Positions 1 through 11,005 of a stretch of DNA of 64,000 bases are shown here, piece after piece (positions within the stretch are counted from its first letter, which is position 1; each line of letters begins with the position of its first letter). Location: the NCBI RefSeq assembly GCF_032362555.1, contig NC_083534.1, forward strand, positions 1,082,001-1,146,000, in the 5' to 3' direction. The notes below the pieces were generated by a model. It had not been told where the DNA came from. It was given only the letters and a program-made list of their open reading frames with translations, and did not search any database. A program made the position numbers and the translations under genes. This stretch comes from Amyelois transitella. Its lineage: Eukaryota; Arthropoda; Insecta; Lepidoptera; Pyralidae.

Positions 1-2053
1 ATTATATTGAATAAGAGAAGTATCTAATGGTGCTTTGTTTACAGATGTAAATTGCATTAGCTTTGTCTTTTTGTAATTTATTTCCAGGTTATGATCACTA
101 AGCCATTTTTCAGCTATATTAAGTTTATCTAATACTATTGATTTTATATCTATATTACTATTATTATCATGTCCAATCAAAATTGACAGATCATCTGCAA
201 AAAGAATACTAGTTGTATTTTCTTTATCAAAAATTTTTGGCAGGTCATTAATATATATTATAAATAGTATACATCCTAATACGCTCCCTTGAGGTATAGC
301 ACATGTTAAACTTGTTTCATTAGATTTAATTATTTCTATTGTATTATTGTGGTCATTGTAAAACGTTATTTGTACAATTTGTTTTCTATTTTGCAAGTAA
401 GATTGGAACCACTGATATGCTCGTCCACGAACCCCAGATCCATATAATTTGGACAATAATATTTTATGAGATACTTTATCATAAGCCTTAGTCATATCAA
501 GCAAAAGACCAAAGGCATGTTTCTTCTCGTTAATATGTCGTAAGGCGTTTTGAATATAATTATACACTGCAGTTGTAGTAGATTTTGTTTTCCGAAAACC
601 GTTTTGCCTGTCATCGAGAATTTTAAATTTTTCTAAAAACGAATATAGTCTATTGCTCATTGCTTTTTCAAATACTTTGGAAAAGGTGGATAAGAGTGCA
701 ATCGGTCTATAATTGTTCGGGTTTGTGGGATCATCTCTTTTATGTATCGGTATGACTGTTGATATTTTAAGAAGATCTGGAAATGTACCTTCTTGAAAAC
801 TTTGATTTATCAAAAGAGTAAGGGGTTGTGTAAGTTCATCAGCACAAAATTTCAAAAGTATTGTTGGTATTCCATCGCTACCGAAACTGTGTTTATTTTT
901 CAAAGATTTAATTATATTTTTAATTTCTTTTTCATCAACTGAATTTAGGAACATTGTAGTGGTTGGAGGATTCATTACAGGGTAACCTTTGTTACTGCTT
1001 TGTGAAGTTTTAGTCTGGCCAATAGAAGCAAAATGTTTGTTAAAAGTATTAGATATTTTATAAGGATCTTCTGAAATTTTATCATTTATATTTATTTTCA
1101 AATTGGATTGGAATTTTTTTGTGGTTCTACCATATTTTGTATTTATAATTTTCCACATTGTTTTGATTTTATTATCACTTTGCTTCATTTTACGAATGTA
1201 ATCATTTTTCCTTGAAATTTTTATACATTTTTTTAAAATTTGACTATATGATTTAAGATGGCTTCTAATGATAGGGCTATTTGTTTGGTTAAGAATTGTT
1301 CTCATATACCTTTTTGTCTTACAAGAGTTTTTTAAGCCTGTGGTTAGCCACGTTTTTCTTACTTTATTTTTTATTTTTATTTTTTTTACGGGTATATGTT
1401 TATTAAAATTGGAAAGTATAATATTATGAAATGAACTATAGTTTTCGTTAATTGTTTGACTAGTGGTTATTATTTGTGTCCATTTAAGATTCTTCAATGA
1501 ATTTTTAAAATTACTCATATTTTCTTTGTTAAATAATCTTTTTGTAGCATACCTAAATGTATTATTGTTGGAAAGAATTTTTTCATATTTTATTACTATA
1601 TTAGTACTCTTGTGGTCAGAGAGGCCATAATCCTCTACAGTCACATTAAGTACATTTGACTCATTATTTACAAGTACTAAATCGATACAAGAAGCAGTTT
1701 TATCAGTTACTCGAGTTGGCTGTTTAATAAGTTGTTTAAAATTATATGAAGACCAAAAATTTAAAAATGTTTTACTTACAGAGTCATTTATATTAACTTT
1801 AATATTAAAATCACCGCCAGCTATTATAGTTTTATTTTTTGTATTCAACTTATCAAGAACTTTAGTCATCTGTTCATAAAATACATTAATATGACGATCG
1901 GCTCTGTATACTCCTAATAAAATTGTATTAATTTTTGGTAACTCTATAGCACAAAGTTCAATTACTCCCTCTACAGAAAAACCAACAATATCTTTTCTCT
2001 GTATGTATTGAATATTTTCATTTAATAATATTCCAACCCCTCCACCACCTCTA
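1..2053 (-). mobile_element. 5'-truncated non-LTR retrotransposon (EN + RT)
   Basis: Read on the minus strand, the segment starts inside an apurinic-type endonuclease domain (a glycine-rich run GGGGVGILL near 2045, then AGGDFNI near 1815). It continues through a linker into a reverse transcriptase, with PQGSVLGCILF near 280, INDLP, and the catalytic FADDLSIL near 190. No stop was met in the stretches I translated, and the frame runs off the left edge, so the copy may be fairly young. The first part of the endonuclease and everything upstream is missing, as expected from incomplete target-primed reverse transcription. The truncated end abuts a SINE-T fragment at 2054. It lies in an intron of the lipid phosphatase gene in the same orientation. 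The domain order fits the Jockey/CR1 group; the exact clade is not settled. Confidence 0.9.
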
Positions 2054-2126
2054 TCGTTGAGTTAGTATCTCGTAACACAAGTCTCGAACTTACTTCGAGG
2101 CTAACACGATCTGTGTAATTTGTGAC
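2054..2126 (+). mobile_element. SINE-T fragment (3' half)
   Basis: This matches the non-tRNA body of the tRNA-derived SINE found complete at 12613-12847 (GTTGAGTTAGTATCTCG, then TCTGTGTAATTTGT). Its head is missing because the LINE at 1-2053 meets it here. Confidence 0.8.
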
Positions 2127-2200
2127 AAAATAAAGGTGGTCACTGCGCCCTTGAAAAATGTTTGATAGCTCATAAGACTATGAATTATCACATTAGGTAC

Positions 2201-4348
2201 CTGTTATCAATTTCACTGTATCTGTTAGGACACCATTGATTCCGAGCGATAAAGACCATGCCAGCAGTACCTGAAAATAAACATAAAAATAAATTAAAGT
2301 TTAAACTCATTCTCATCTTATCAATATATATATATATAAAACTAGCTGTGCCCGCGACTCCGTCCGCGTGGAATAGTTATTTCGGGCATCATTGAAGCCC
2401 TCGAGGATGAATAATTTTCCCCGTTTTTTTTTTCATTTTCCATTATTTCTTTGTTTCTTATAGTTGCAGCGTGATGTTATTATATAGCCTAAAGCCTTCC
2501 TCGATAAATGGTAGGTATATTCAAGACAAAAATAATTTTTCAATTCGAACGTTCCTGAGATTAGCGCGTTCAAACAAACAAACAAACTCTTCAGCTTTAT
2601 AATATTAATATAAGTAGATATAAAATTCCTCTGTTACTGACAGACTAAGTAAATGCCGATTTTAAACTTTCACGTTGCATTATATTATTTATAAATACAG
2701 CGGTGCCGTGTGGTTCCCGGCGCCAATATAAAAAAGAAAAGGACAACTCCGTCTCTTTCCCATGGCCGTCGTAAAAGGCGACTAAGGGCTTATATAATTG
2801 GGATTAATCTTTTCGACAATGGGCTGGCAACCTGTCACTATTTGAATCTCAATTCTATCATTGAACTAAACAACTAAACGTGGCTTTTCAGACTTTTGAT
2901 GACTGTTGGCTCTGTCTACCCCGCAAGGGATATAGACGTGATTATATGTATGTATGTACAGGTATGTTGAGATTCAAACAGTGACAAGTCGCTAGCTCAT
3001 CGCCTAAAAGAAGAATCCCAAGTTTGTAAGCCTATCCCTTTGTCGCTTTTAACGACATCCATGGCAACGAGATGGGGAGTGGTCGTATTCTTTTTTTTGT
3101 TTCATATTGGTGCCGGTAGAACCACACGGACACACAATACAAATTTACACGTACCTCCAAAGCGTCATTACAGTCATTGCACACAGCCCACGCTAGCAGT
3201 GACAACGTGAACGGCACGGAGAGTACCACGGCCCACAGCATCCCGCTCGGCACGAAGGAGTCCCGCCTCGGGTACTTGTAGTCCGGCATGTCGTTGGGTA
3301 ATATAATTCTGGTGTACGGTGTCATTGTTTCCATGTAACTGAAATTTGAGAGCATACATAGGTATATTAATGTTGAAGTAGCTAGCTCACTCAGCTTTGT
3401 TTGAGTGCGTGTGAGGTATTAAATGATTTGATGAAAACAATGAACTGAAAACATTCCACAAATATGCAGGTACATCATTTGAATTACAGTTACTGCTTAT
3501 AAATAGGTACAATATGAACCCTGTTGGGCATCGCAATTATAAAATAATCTGGAACGAAGAGCCAACAGTCTTGGAGAGACTGATAGGCCACGATCAGCTG
3601 TTTGGCTTGAGATTCAAATAATGACACATTGCTAGCTCATGGACCTAAATAAGAATTCCAAGTTTATAAGCCTATCCCTTCGTCACCTCTTACGATACTA
3701 ATGGGAAATGAGATGGAGTGGTCCTATTCTTTTTTATACAGGCAAACGGTTGTGGCTTTTAATAATGGGGTCCCATTTTATTCTTTTAGGTACAGAACCC
3801 TTAAAAATAAGAGTTGATATTCCATTCCCGTAGGAGCAAGTTTGCTGCGCTTAAGAAGCAGGACCCATAGCTTAAGCAGAACCCATAATAACTAGCGAAT
3901 TTAGTATTTAATAACAGATATGTACTAAACATAGAGATAAGAAAATTATAATTTTATCTATCAAATAACAACTCACAACTGAAGTAATTAAATTCCTTAT
4001 TAGCGTGTTTGAAGATTCACAAGGTTAAACAGACAATAATGAAATTTATGACTTATTTACATGATAAAGAATATGCAAACATGCGCGCATTTTCGGAATA
4101 AATTACAAGCTGTTTAAAACAAATTCTGCAATAATAATATAAGAAAACTCTTCAAAAACCTGGGAACTTAATATTCGTGGGCGTAAACATGATGAATAAT
4201 ATAGAAAATGTGAAAATTAATGGTAAAAAATAAACGTAAATCTTACACGTAGCATATGGATAGAATCTTACCAAAAAGATGACAGTAAAACCACTCGGAC
4301 TAAGATTTCAATAAATAAATTATAACTCGCTGAACGTATTAGAGGCAT
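2201..4348 (-). CDS. PLPP4/5-like phospholipid phosphatase, first three coding exons (partial)
   Basis: Exons are 4348-4272, 3338-3155 and 2270-2201 (minus). Phases fit (2, then 0, then 1), and each border has an AG acceptor or GT donor. The start codon is the first ATG of exon 1; 110 codons plus one base are present. Known PLPP4/PLPP5 proteins are membrane PAP2-family phosphatases that dephosphorylate phosphatidic acid and related lipids. The match, from memory of the family, runs end to end: an N-terminal membrane segment with IEILVR, then TRIILPNDMPDYKYP, a second hydrophobic segment (MLWAVVLSVPFTLSLLAW), and GINGVLTDTVKLITG. That last stretch carries the lysine of PAP2 motif KX6RPRP, and the following RPRP would be coded in the next exon, beyond the left edge. 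The intron after exon 3 contains the LINE at 1-2053. A SINE-A fragment starts 24 bases after the exon 2 donor. Family call firm; exact paralog open. Confidence 0.85.
2341..2620 (-). mobile_element. HEL-1 non-autonomous Helitron
   Basis: HEL-1 is a 230-290 bp family. Read 5' to 3' it begins TCTATACTAATATTATAAAG and ends CGCGGACGAAGTCGCGGGCACAGCTAGT, that is, a GAC/GTC-CGC/GCG hairpin just before CTAG. It has no inverted ends and inserts between A and T, all typical of Helitrons. Here the 3' CTAG end is at 2342. Confidence 0.85.
2703..2958 (+). repeat. SINE-A (family description)
   Basis: SINE-A is the commonest repeat here, about fifty whole or partial copies. Its parts in order are: GTGCCGTGTGGTTCCCGGCACC at the head; CCATGGATGTCGTAAAAGGCGACTAAGGG; GATGGGCTAGCAACCTGTCAC; AAGACTGTTGGCTCTGTCTACC; then GGGATATAGACGTGATTATATG and a (TATG)n tail. 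It has no long open frame and no clear tRNA head. Flanking target duplications (see 23922-24220) and a 3' end shared with RTE make it a likely SINE moved by RTE; the origin of its head is unknown. Confidence 0.85.
2968..3131 (-). repeat. SINE-A, partial
   Basis: This is the head and middle of SINE-A, with the (TATG)n end missing. It begins 24 bases downstream of the exon 2 donor of the lipid phosphatase gene. Confidence 0.8.
3559..3737 (-). repeat. SINE-A, partial and diverged
   Basis: The AGCCAACAGTCTTG, TTCAAATAATGACA and GGAGTGGTCCTATTC blocks are recognisable with several changes, and both ends are lost. It sits in intron 1 of the lipid phosphatase gene. Confidence 0.7.
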
Positions 4349-4538
4349 TTTATATAAGATCTCGTTGAAATTCAACGTGAATAATATATTTTAATTATTT
4401 ATTTGGGATTTTTATGTGCAATAGGTATTTATAAATTTTGACAGAGGTATGTACGTTTAGAATTGTGCGCCAAATACGCCAAATAATGTCATGTCAGAGT
4501 TCAGAGCCGAGTGTCAGAGTCTCGATTTCTGAACGAAA
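4349..4538. promoter_or_regulatory. Short divergent promoter region
   Basis: Only 190 bases separate the start codon of the lipid phosphatase (minus) from that of the small secreted ORF (plus). The stretch is AT-rich on the phosphatase side and contains TATTTATAAAT at about 4427-4437, a TATA-like site about 100 bases upstream of the plus-strand ATG. Two GTCAGAGT repeats lie at about 4492-4520. Confidence 0.4.
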
Positions 4539-4655
4539 ATGCGTTTTGTTATTGCTGTCACATACTTGGTTTTTCTACATGTATTTTTTATCCCTGCTGA
4601 TGTAGGCAGAAGCGTTATATCTTATATTAATCTAGCCCGAAGTAGTAAGGGATGA
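4539..4655 (+). CDS. Possible 38-residue secreted peptide
   Basis: An ATG in good context (GAAAATGC) opens a 38-codon frame. It begins MRFVIAVTYLVFLHVFFIPADVG, cut here as MRFVIAVTYLVFLHVFF then IPADVG: a charged residue followed by a long hydrophobic core and a small-residue end, as in a signal peptide. A short polar remainder (RSVISYINLARSSKG) leads to TGA. I do not recognise a family. It lies head to head with the lipid phosphatase, 190 bases away. It could instead be the first exon of a longer gene, because GTAAGG at 4646 could act as a donor, but I found no partner exon. No AATAAA lies close downstream. It may also be chance. Confidence 0.3.
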   Translation: MRFVIAVTYLVFLHVFFIPADVGRSVISYINLARSSKG

Positions 4656-5410
4656 AATATCAGATAAAAAATAATTTCTAAGTGTGGAGAAGACTAATGT
4701 TTATATTATTATGGGCTATAATCAGAGGCTAAAAAAACAACAATAATTACTTGGATTGGACTTTAATTGTTTATCGCTAACATACTTAGAAATATTCTTA
4801 AATATGTAATTAAGAATCTATTGACTCACAATCAAAGTTATAAAGAAAAAACACAAATAGACACAAACACTCATAAAAAAATGTAAATTTTGTGACACTT
4901 AAGTCTAAAAGTAATCGTCCAAAAAAAAATTACAACGAAGTCATTCATAAAATGCAGATTTTAAAAATAGATCATAACATACTTAATAGCTTAAAACTAA
5001 ATAATTAAGTACAAAATAAACGAGAATGTGTATTTTTGTATTCAAAAAAGCTTTGACTTGATCTAATATAGACACATAATATTATGATATGAGATATAGG
5101 TTCATAACATGAAAGTAGGTACATTGAGAAAATTTGAGTTCACTCACACCTACACTTTAACCCTAAATTGACAAGCAAAAAGTAAATTTTATTGTAAGTG
5201 GTTACTGTAACCTGTATGCTTGCAACTAGAGTGTTAAGTAGGTACCTACGTTATAAATATGTATAATATATAAAAAAGTATATTATAAGAAAAAGCATCA
5301 AAATTTTTAAAATTAAGACATTGATTACCCACTTTTTTCAAAATTACGTATCGACATTTTTTCTTAAATATAACGGATTTTAGACACTAGATGACATTTA
5401 CAATTTTTTT
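4656..5410. other. AT-rich intergenic, no gene seen
   Basis: This is very AT-rich sequence with no coding signal on either strand and no member of the main repeat families. At its right edge, around 5411-5418, AATAAA on the minus strand could be the poly(A) signal of the glutathione S-transferase gene. Confidence 0.5.
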
Positions 5411-5505
5411 TTTTATTTCTATTTATCTTCAAAAAGCCCTAATACTTTAAATAAATAACTTGTTGTTAGTTAATGGTAAAGATATAACTATTTTTGTTTG
5501 TTTCA

Positions 5506-8500
5506 TTATAGATAGTATCCCATTGAGTGCGCCCGCGCATTCTTGTAGTAATCAAAGTATACCGCAGGTGAAGTCGCCAGTTTTTTCACAGCTTCATCTA
5601 GCTGCATTTGGTCGCCCCAATCAGCCTAAAAATATAAATATAAATAAATAATGTTATTCTTTATTATTGAAATAAAATATACTATTTAAATCAAATAAGT
5701 ATTTTGTGGTAGAGTTATTTTTCGTTAGCGGAATTAGGAGTTCTATTTATTATTTTCTAAATGATGCAAATTCGGTTCAACTGTGGTGTTGCGCCCCTTC
5801 GGGAAAGAGTTATGGTACTTAATAAACGATGTTACCGGCTTCGTGTTTATTTTTGTACACAAAAAAGGAACTGAAAGGAACATTATTACAAAAAATGTAG
5901 TAGGTACACACAAAAAAGCTACTTAGGTGTTTCAATAAAATAATCTCCCAGAGAGAGAGAGAAAAATGAATATTGGAGTATTTGAAGTATATCTTTTTTT
6001 TATACTTACAAAATTAGGGAACAGTGTCCGCTTGCTGTCGAATTTTTGCTCGTTGACACACCTGAGGAGGTACAGCCGCTCCACCCACGGCCAGATCATG
6101 TAGTCCAACATACCAGGGCGGTGGCCGCCGAAATAGTTTGTACCTGGAAATTGAAAGCCACTTTAAGTTGCCATTTGCTTTAGGTAAGCATATATGTATA
6201 TATATATCTTTTCAAGACTGTTGGCTCTTTCTTCTCCACAAGGGATATAGACGTGACCTTATGTATGTATGTATAATCACGTCGATATCCCTTGGAGTTA
6301 GACAGAGCCAACAGTCTTGAAAAGTCTGATAGGCCACGATCAACTGTTTGACTTAATGATAGAATTGAGATTCGAATAACGACAGGTTGCTAGCCCGTCG
6401 CCTAAAAGAAGAATCTCAAGTTTATAAGACTATACCTTAGTCGCCTTTTACGACATCCATGGGAAAGAGATGGAATGATCCTATTCTTCATTGTGTTGGT
6501 GCTGGGAAACACGCGGCACAACAATAATAAAAAAAATATAATTATATTTACCTCTAGCCGCTAACTCCTTTTCAAATATATCTAAGGTCTGAATGATCTG
6601 ATCGCTGCCGTACGCGAAATTTGTGTCGAAGCATTCTAAACTGCCTTTGATTAACTGAAATATTAACAAAAAAAAAACATTGCTTTACTTTACAATGATC
6701 ACATCAATGCGAGGGAATATTATCTACAGTTATTGAAGAACAAATTTTATTAAAACTTTATTGTCTTTTACATCAGAGTCAGAAAAAAGCATTTATCCAT
6801 ATTTTGTAAAAAAAAATTAGCTAGCATAAAATGCATAATTATTAAGCATAATAAAACAGAATGATATTAATCTCTGCCTACCGTTTCAGGAAAAAAACAT
6901 GATCAATTACTAAAAAGGCCAGATACAATAACCTAGGTGTTAAGGCTTTGTTCCGTTACAACATCAATGTTTCAATTTATTTGTGTGCTATTTTTTTTTC
7001 TACAACAACGCACCTCGTTAAACCGTTCAATCAACAGCCTGTCCTGTGCCTTCACGTACGGGTCCCGGGAGTGAAGAGGGTTACGTGGATACTTCTCATC
7101 CAGGTAGTCGCAGATGACCACGCTCTCGAATAAATACTTGTCGCCGTGATCTGAAGGGATTTCGAGCACTGGAATTTTTACTGAAAAAAAAATGTTGCAC
7201 GAATAACAAAAGAAATAAATATATTGAAACAATAAAAACATAAGAAAAAACTGCACGAAATTTGTAATTTACTTTTTTGTACAGAAATTTACCCAAAAAA
7301 TATGACTTCAACTCGTCAGTGATAAATATCAAAATGAAATCAATCAATACTGTTTATAAATTCTACACAAATAAAGGTACGTTACGTGCGCATTTAATAC
7401 CTGTAATATTTATAAATAGTATATTGCAATATATTGCAGTGCCGTGTGGTTCCCGGCACCAATACAAAAAAGAATAGGACCACTCCATCTCTTTCCCATG
7501 GATGTCGTAAAAGGCGACTAAGGGATAGGCTTACAAACTTGGGATTTATTTTAGGCGATGGGCTAGTAACCTGTCACTGTTTGGATCTCAATTCCATCAT
7601 AAGGCCGAGCAGCTGAGCGTGGCCATTCAGTCTTTTCGGTACTGTTGGCTCTGTCTACCCCGTAAGGGATATAGACGTGACTATATGTATGTAATATTTA
7701 TAAATAGTAGGCATATTGCAAATTGATTTTTTACTTTAGTTAAATCAAATAGTTGCTACATAGTTTCTTTTTATACTTATAACTTTCAGGAAAAAAGGAG
7801 CCTAATTAAAGCGTTTAATCTATGCCAGATATTAAAAAAATGGGTCCATCAGTTTTTGAGTTTAGTCGTAACAAACGAAATTACAAATCATCAAAAATAA
7901 TATTATTATGAAATGAAGTATGAAAACGAACTTACATCTAGGATTTTTCTCTCTAAACCATTCGGGCAATTTCAACGGATCCAATTTGTACACTTCATAT
8001 TTGACCTTCTTCGCTTCCAGCACTAGCTGAACCCTGTGACCGTAGGGGTTCATCTCTACATGATACAGCCGAAGTTTGTCAGTCAGAGGTGGCGGCGGCA
8101 TGATGCCTGAAAACAATAATAAATAAATATATACGGGACAAATTACCTCGAAGTAAGTTCAAAACTTGTGTTACGAGATACTTACTCAACGATACTATAT
8201 TTTATAATAAATACTTATATAGATACACATCCAAAAACCAGGCCAATTAGACAAAGTTCGTTTCTCAACATGCCCTGGTCGGGATGCGAATCCGGGACCT
8301 ACCGTCTCACAGACAAGCGTACTACCGCAGCGCCACAGAGGCCGTCATAAATACCTACATTAGTATCCTTTTTTTTTGGCTTATATCATCATTTTTTTTT
8401 TATTACGAATTACTTGGTTTGTTTGTAAAAAAAAACAGTGAGTTTAATATAAAAATAATTATCATTGCTTATAGTGGAACTTGAACTAGAAGATAAGGAC

Positions 8501-11005
8501 TTATTACTTAACTGTAAGGGCCATATATAAGTGAGTCCATAACGGATAACACTAAGGTCCCCAATGACATCGGCGCTACTTATGTGAATACAAAATTAAT
8601 ACATATATTAAAACTCAATGTGTGGTACTGAGCAGCTAACTAACAGTTAACGTGCAGCCTAAACTCCAGTTGGTAGGAACCTTTTTGGGGTGAATACTTG
8701 AGTAAATAGAAACGCAGAATGGGTATCCAAAAATTCCTAGGGGAACAGGAATTTTTTTGAAAAATACCGACTGTTTTAAATGTAAAAAACTAAAAAAGAA
8801 AAGAACAAACCTAGTAGTTTGGTACGTACGTATGTATTAAGTACTGCTGAATAATTGCTCTCTTGAAATCTAAACTAATATTATAAAGCTGAAGAGTTTG
8901 TTTGTTTGTTTGTTTGAGAGCGCTAATCTTAGGAACTTCTCGTTGAAATTGAAAAATGTTTTTTGTGTTGAATAGACCATTTATCGAGGAAGGCTTTAGG
9001 CTATATAACATTATGATTCAACTATAAGAAGCGAAGAAATATTGGAAAATGTGAAAAAAAACGGGGAAAATTATTCATCCTTGAGGACTTCAATGATGCC
9101 CATTATTCCACGCGGACGAAGTCGCGGGCACAGCTAGTAGTTTTGTAATCTTACGCATGTAAAACAAATCATAAATTCAAAAGCAGAATAGAAGAGTTAC
9201 AATCGGGGCCCATTCAAATTCGGGGCACCAGATTGATCTAAAAAGAATGGGTCTAGACCAGAATAGACTATATACCTCTCTCGGTCCAACCACCCATTGT
9301 AATGCCTTCAAAAAAACTTGCTAATTTGAAGAGTATGAATAGTATTTTAGTCCTATAATTCTGTTAGAATTGTTTATAGTTTCGTCAAAACTAATATCAA
9401 GAGAAGTATAGGAACGTACATTCCAACTGTCATGTTTATGTAGGTAGGTACTCATCAAATCTGATAACCTAATTCAGAAGTAGGAAAGAACATAAATAAA
9501 TTCGGCTGCACGCAAAGAATATAAATGTAAACAACCAAATTGAGTTGGTAGTTGCAACCGGGTCAAGGTACTGTGGCATAATTCGTTTACTGTTGCAAGA
9601 CAGAATTAGATGACTCATACGGTTGCGGTTATTTTGTGAAATAGACCAGCCAAAATTTAGTCACAGATGCGGATAGATAAATGCATTGATTTCCTGTATT
9701 TTACCGACTACATTTTAGACGAATTTAGGTGAAAACCTTTGTAAGTGCTTTCTTCTAAACGCAAGGCCTCGGATTCGAATACTGGGTATATACATATACT
9801 TATTCTAATTTGTTTGGGTCGTTTTAGTATATAATCACGTCTATATCCCTTGCGGGGTAGACAGAGCCTACAGTTTTAAAGACTGATAGGCCACGTTCAG
9901 CTATTTGGCTTTAAGGTAGGATTCAAATAGTGACAGGTTGCTAGCCCTTTGCCTAAAAGAAGAATCCCAAGTTTATAAGCCTACCCCTTAGTCGCCTTTT
10001 ACGACATCCATGGGAAAGAGATGGAGTGGTCCTATTCTTTTTTGTATTGGTGCCGGGAACCACACGGCACCGGTCGTATTAGTGCATATTTTAATTATAC
10101 ATGCATTTAATATAAATATAGGTACCATGGAGTTAGCACCTATCCCATTTAACCAATATAGAAATTGCATGTTATTTCTTTATTCCATGGGCAAACTTAG
10201 TCTATGAGAATTATTCCACACTTTTGAAATTTATTATTTTTGCTCAATATTATTTAGTGTAAATGATAATGAAGGAATTTTTTTCTCAATATTATTCGGT
10301 GTAAATTCTTCAACATGTGCAAATTATTTTTTGTTTTCTCTATTTTTTATTAAGAAGAAACAAAATATTTTTACTGTTAACTTAAATATTTGTTAAATTG
10401 ACGGAAAAAAAAGTTTTGCGCTTCCATATTTTTGATAAGAAGACATAGGCGCAAATGGAGTTAAATCCATTTTATCCATATTATATCTCAAAGAAAACAA
10501 GTTCAAAATACCTAAGTATCATAATTCCTTGACACATAGACACAGTGTAGGTAAGTATCTACCTAGGTACCTATGTACCTACAAGCCGAAAGGCCAAAGT
10601 TGTGACATCATCGTGAAACAGCTGTTCATCTATCATCGACACTGCTTTAAATCAGATATAAAAAAAAAACTTGAAAAATTTGCTATAAAAAAATTTCGAG
10701 AGCTGTCAGTGTATTTTTTTATTTTCCGAAAAAAAATGTATAGTTACGTACTTAAAAAAATATATATTATTAAAAAAGTAAACAGCGTTTAAGGGTTAAG
10801 TTCCGTCAGACATGTTTTTTCTTCAAGTACCTATATATTGTTTACCATTGATATACTGTTAAAGCATACATTTATTTTTTTGTACTACTGTTTTAAAAGA
10901 TAGTTGCCGGTAGAGCGGAAAATATTGTCAGAAAGTTAAATTACTTGTTAAAAATATTATAAAACCACTCAACTCACCCGTAGATCGATATTGGTAATAA
11001 GTCAT
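5506..11005 (-). CDS. Omega-like glutathione S-transferase
   Basis: Six coding exons on the minus strand: 11005-10978, 8106-7936, 7180-7014, 6654-6552, 6143-6010 and 5625-5506. They join in phase to 240 residues, the normal GST length. The N-terminal thioredoxin-like fold covers about 20-100 (KLRLYHVEMNPYGHRVQLVL, then NPRLKIPVLE, then ESVVICDYLDE). The helical C-terminal domain carries GTNYFGGHRPGMLDYMIWPW, typical of omega GSTs and pyrimidodiazepine synthases. Omega enzymes use glutathione for thioltransferase and dehydroascorbate reduction, and in insects for eye-pigment precursors. The catalytic Cys of the usual CPYxxR is Asn29 here (NPYGHRV), so standard omega chemistry is doubtful. Exon 1 (9 codons) rests on a strong donor and matching phase; if wrong, Met12 at 8101 is the start. 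A SINE-T tail leads straight into the exon 2 acceptor. Class call firm; activity unknown. Confidence 0.85.
6207..6273 (+). repeat. SINE-A, 3' end only
   Basis: This begins at TTTTCAAGACTGTTGGCTC and runs to the (TATG)n tail, where it meets an oppositely oriented copy tail to tail. Confidence 0.75.
6262..6521 (-). repeat. SINE-A
   Basis: A nearly complete copy in GST intron 4. The head reads GTGCCGCGTGTTTCCC on its own strand. Its tail touches the copy at 6207-6273. Confidence 0.85.
7439..7692 (+). repeat. SINE-A
   Basis: A complete copy in GST intron 2, antisense to the gene, ending in a short TATGTATGTA tail. Confidence 0.9.
8118..8346 (-). mobile_element. SINE-T, nearly full length
   Basis: The tRNA-like head is at the right end (CTCTGTGGCGC) and the AT-rich tail at the left. 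It has the same orientation as the GST gene; its TATTTATTTATTATTG tail merges into the pyrimidine-rich tract of the exon 2 acceptor at 8107. Confidence 0.85.
8347..8868. other. Intronic sequence, no gene seen
   Basis: This is AT-rich sequence in GST intron 1. I see no exon and no clear copy of the main repeat families. Confidence 0.4.
8869..9137 (+). mobile_element. HEL-1 Helitron, full length
   Basis: It runs from TCTAAACTAATATTATAAAG to CACAGCTAG|T, with the terminal hairpin CGCGGACGAAGTCGCG intact. Confidence 0.9.
9829..10070 (-). repeat. SINE-A
   Basis: A nearly complete copy with a very short tail, in GST intron 1. Confidence 0.85.
10071..10977. other. Intronic sequence, no gene seen
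   Basis: This is the 3'-most 900 bases before GST exon 1. A strong GTAAGTAT at 10548 on the plus strand has no credible exon upstream of it, because the nearest ATG frame closes before it. Confidence 0.4.
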
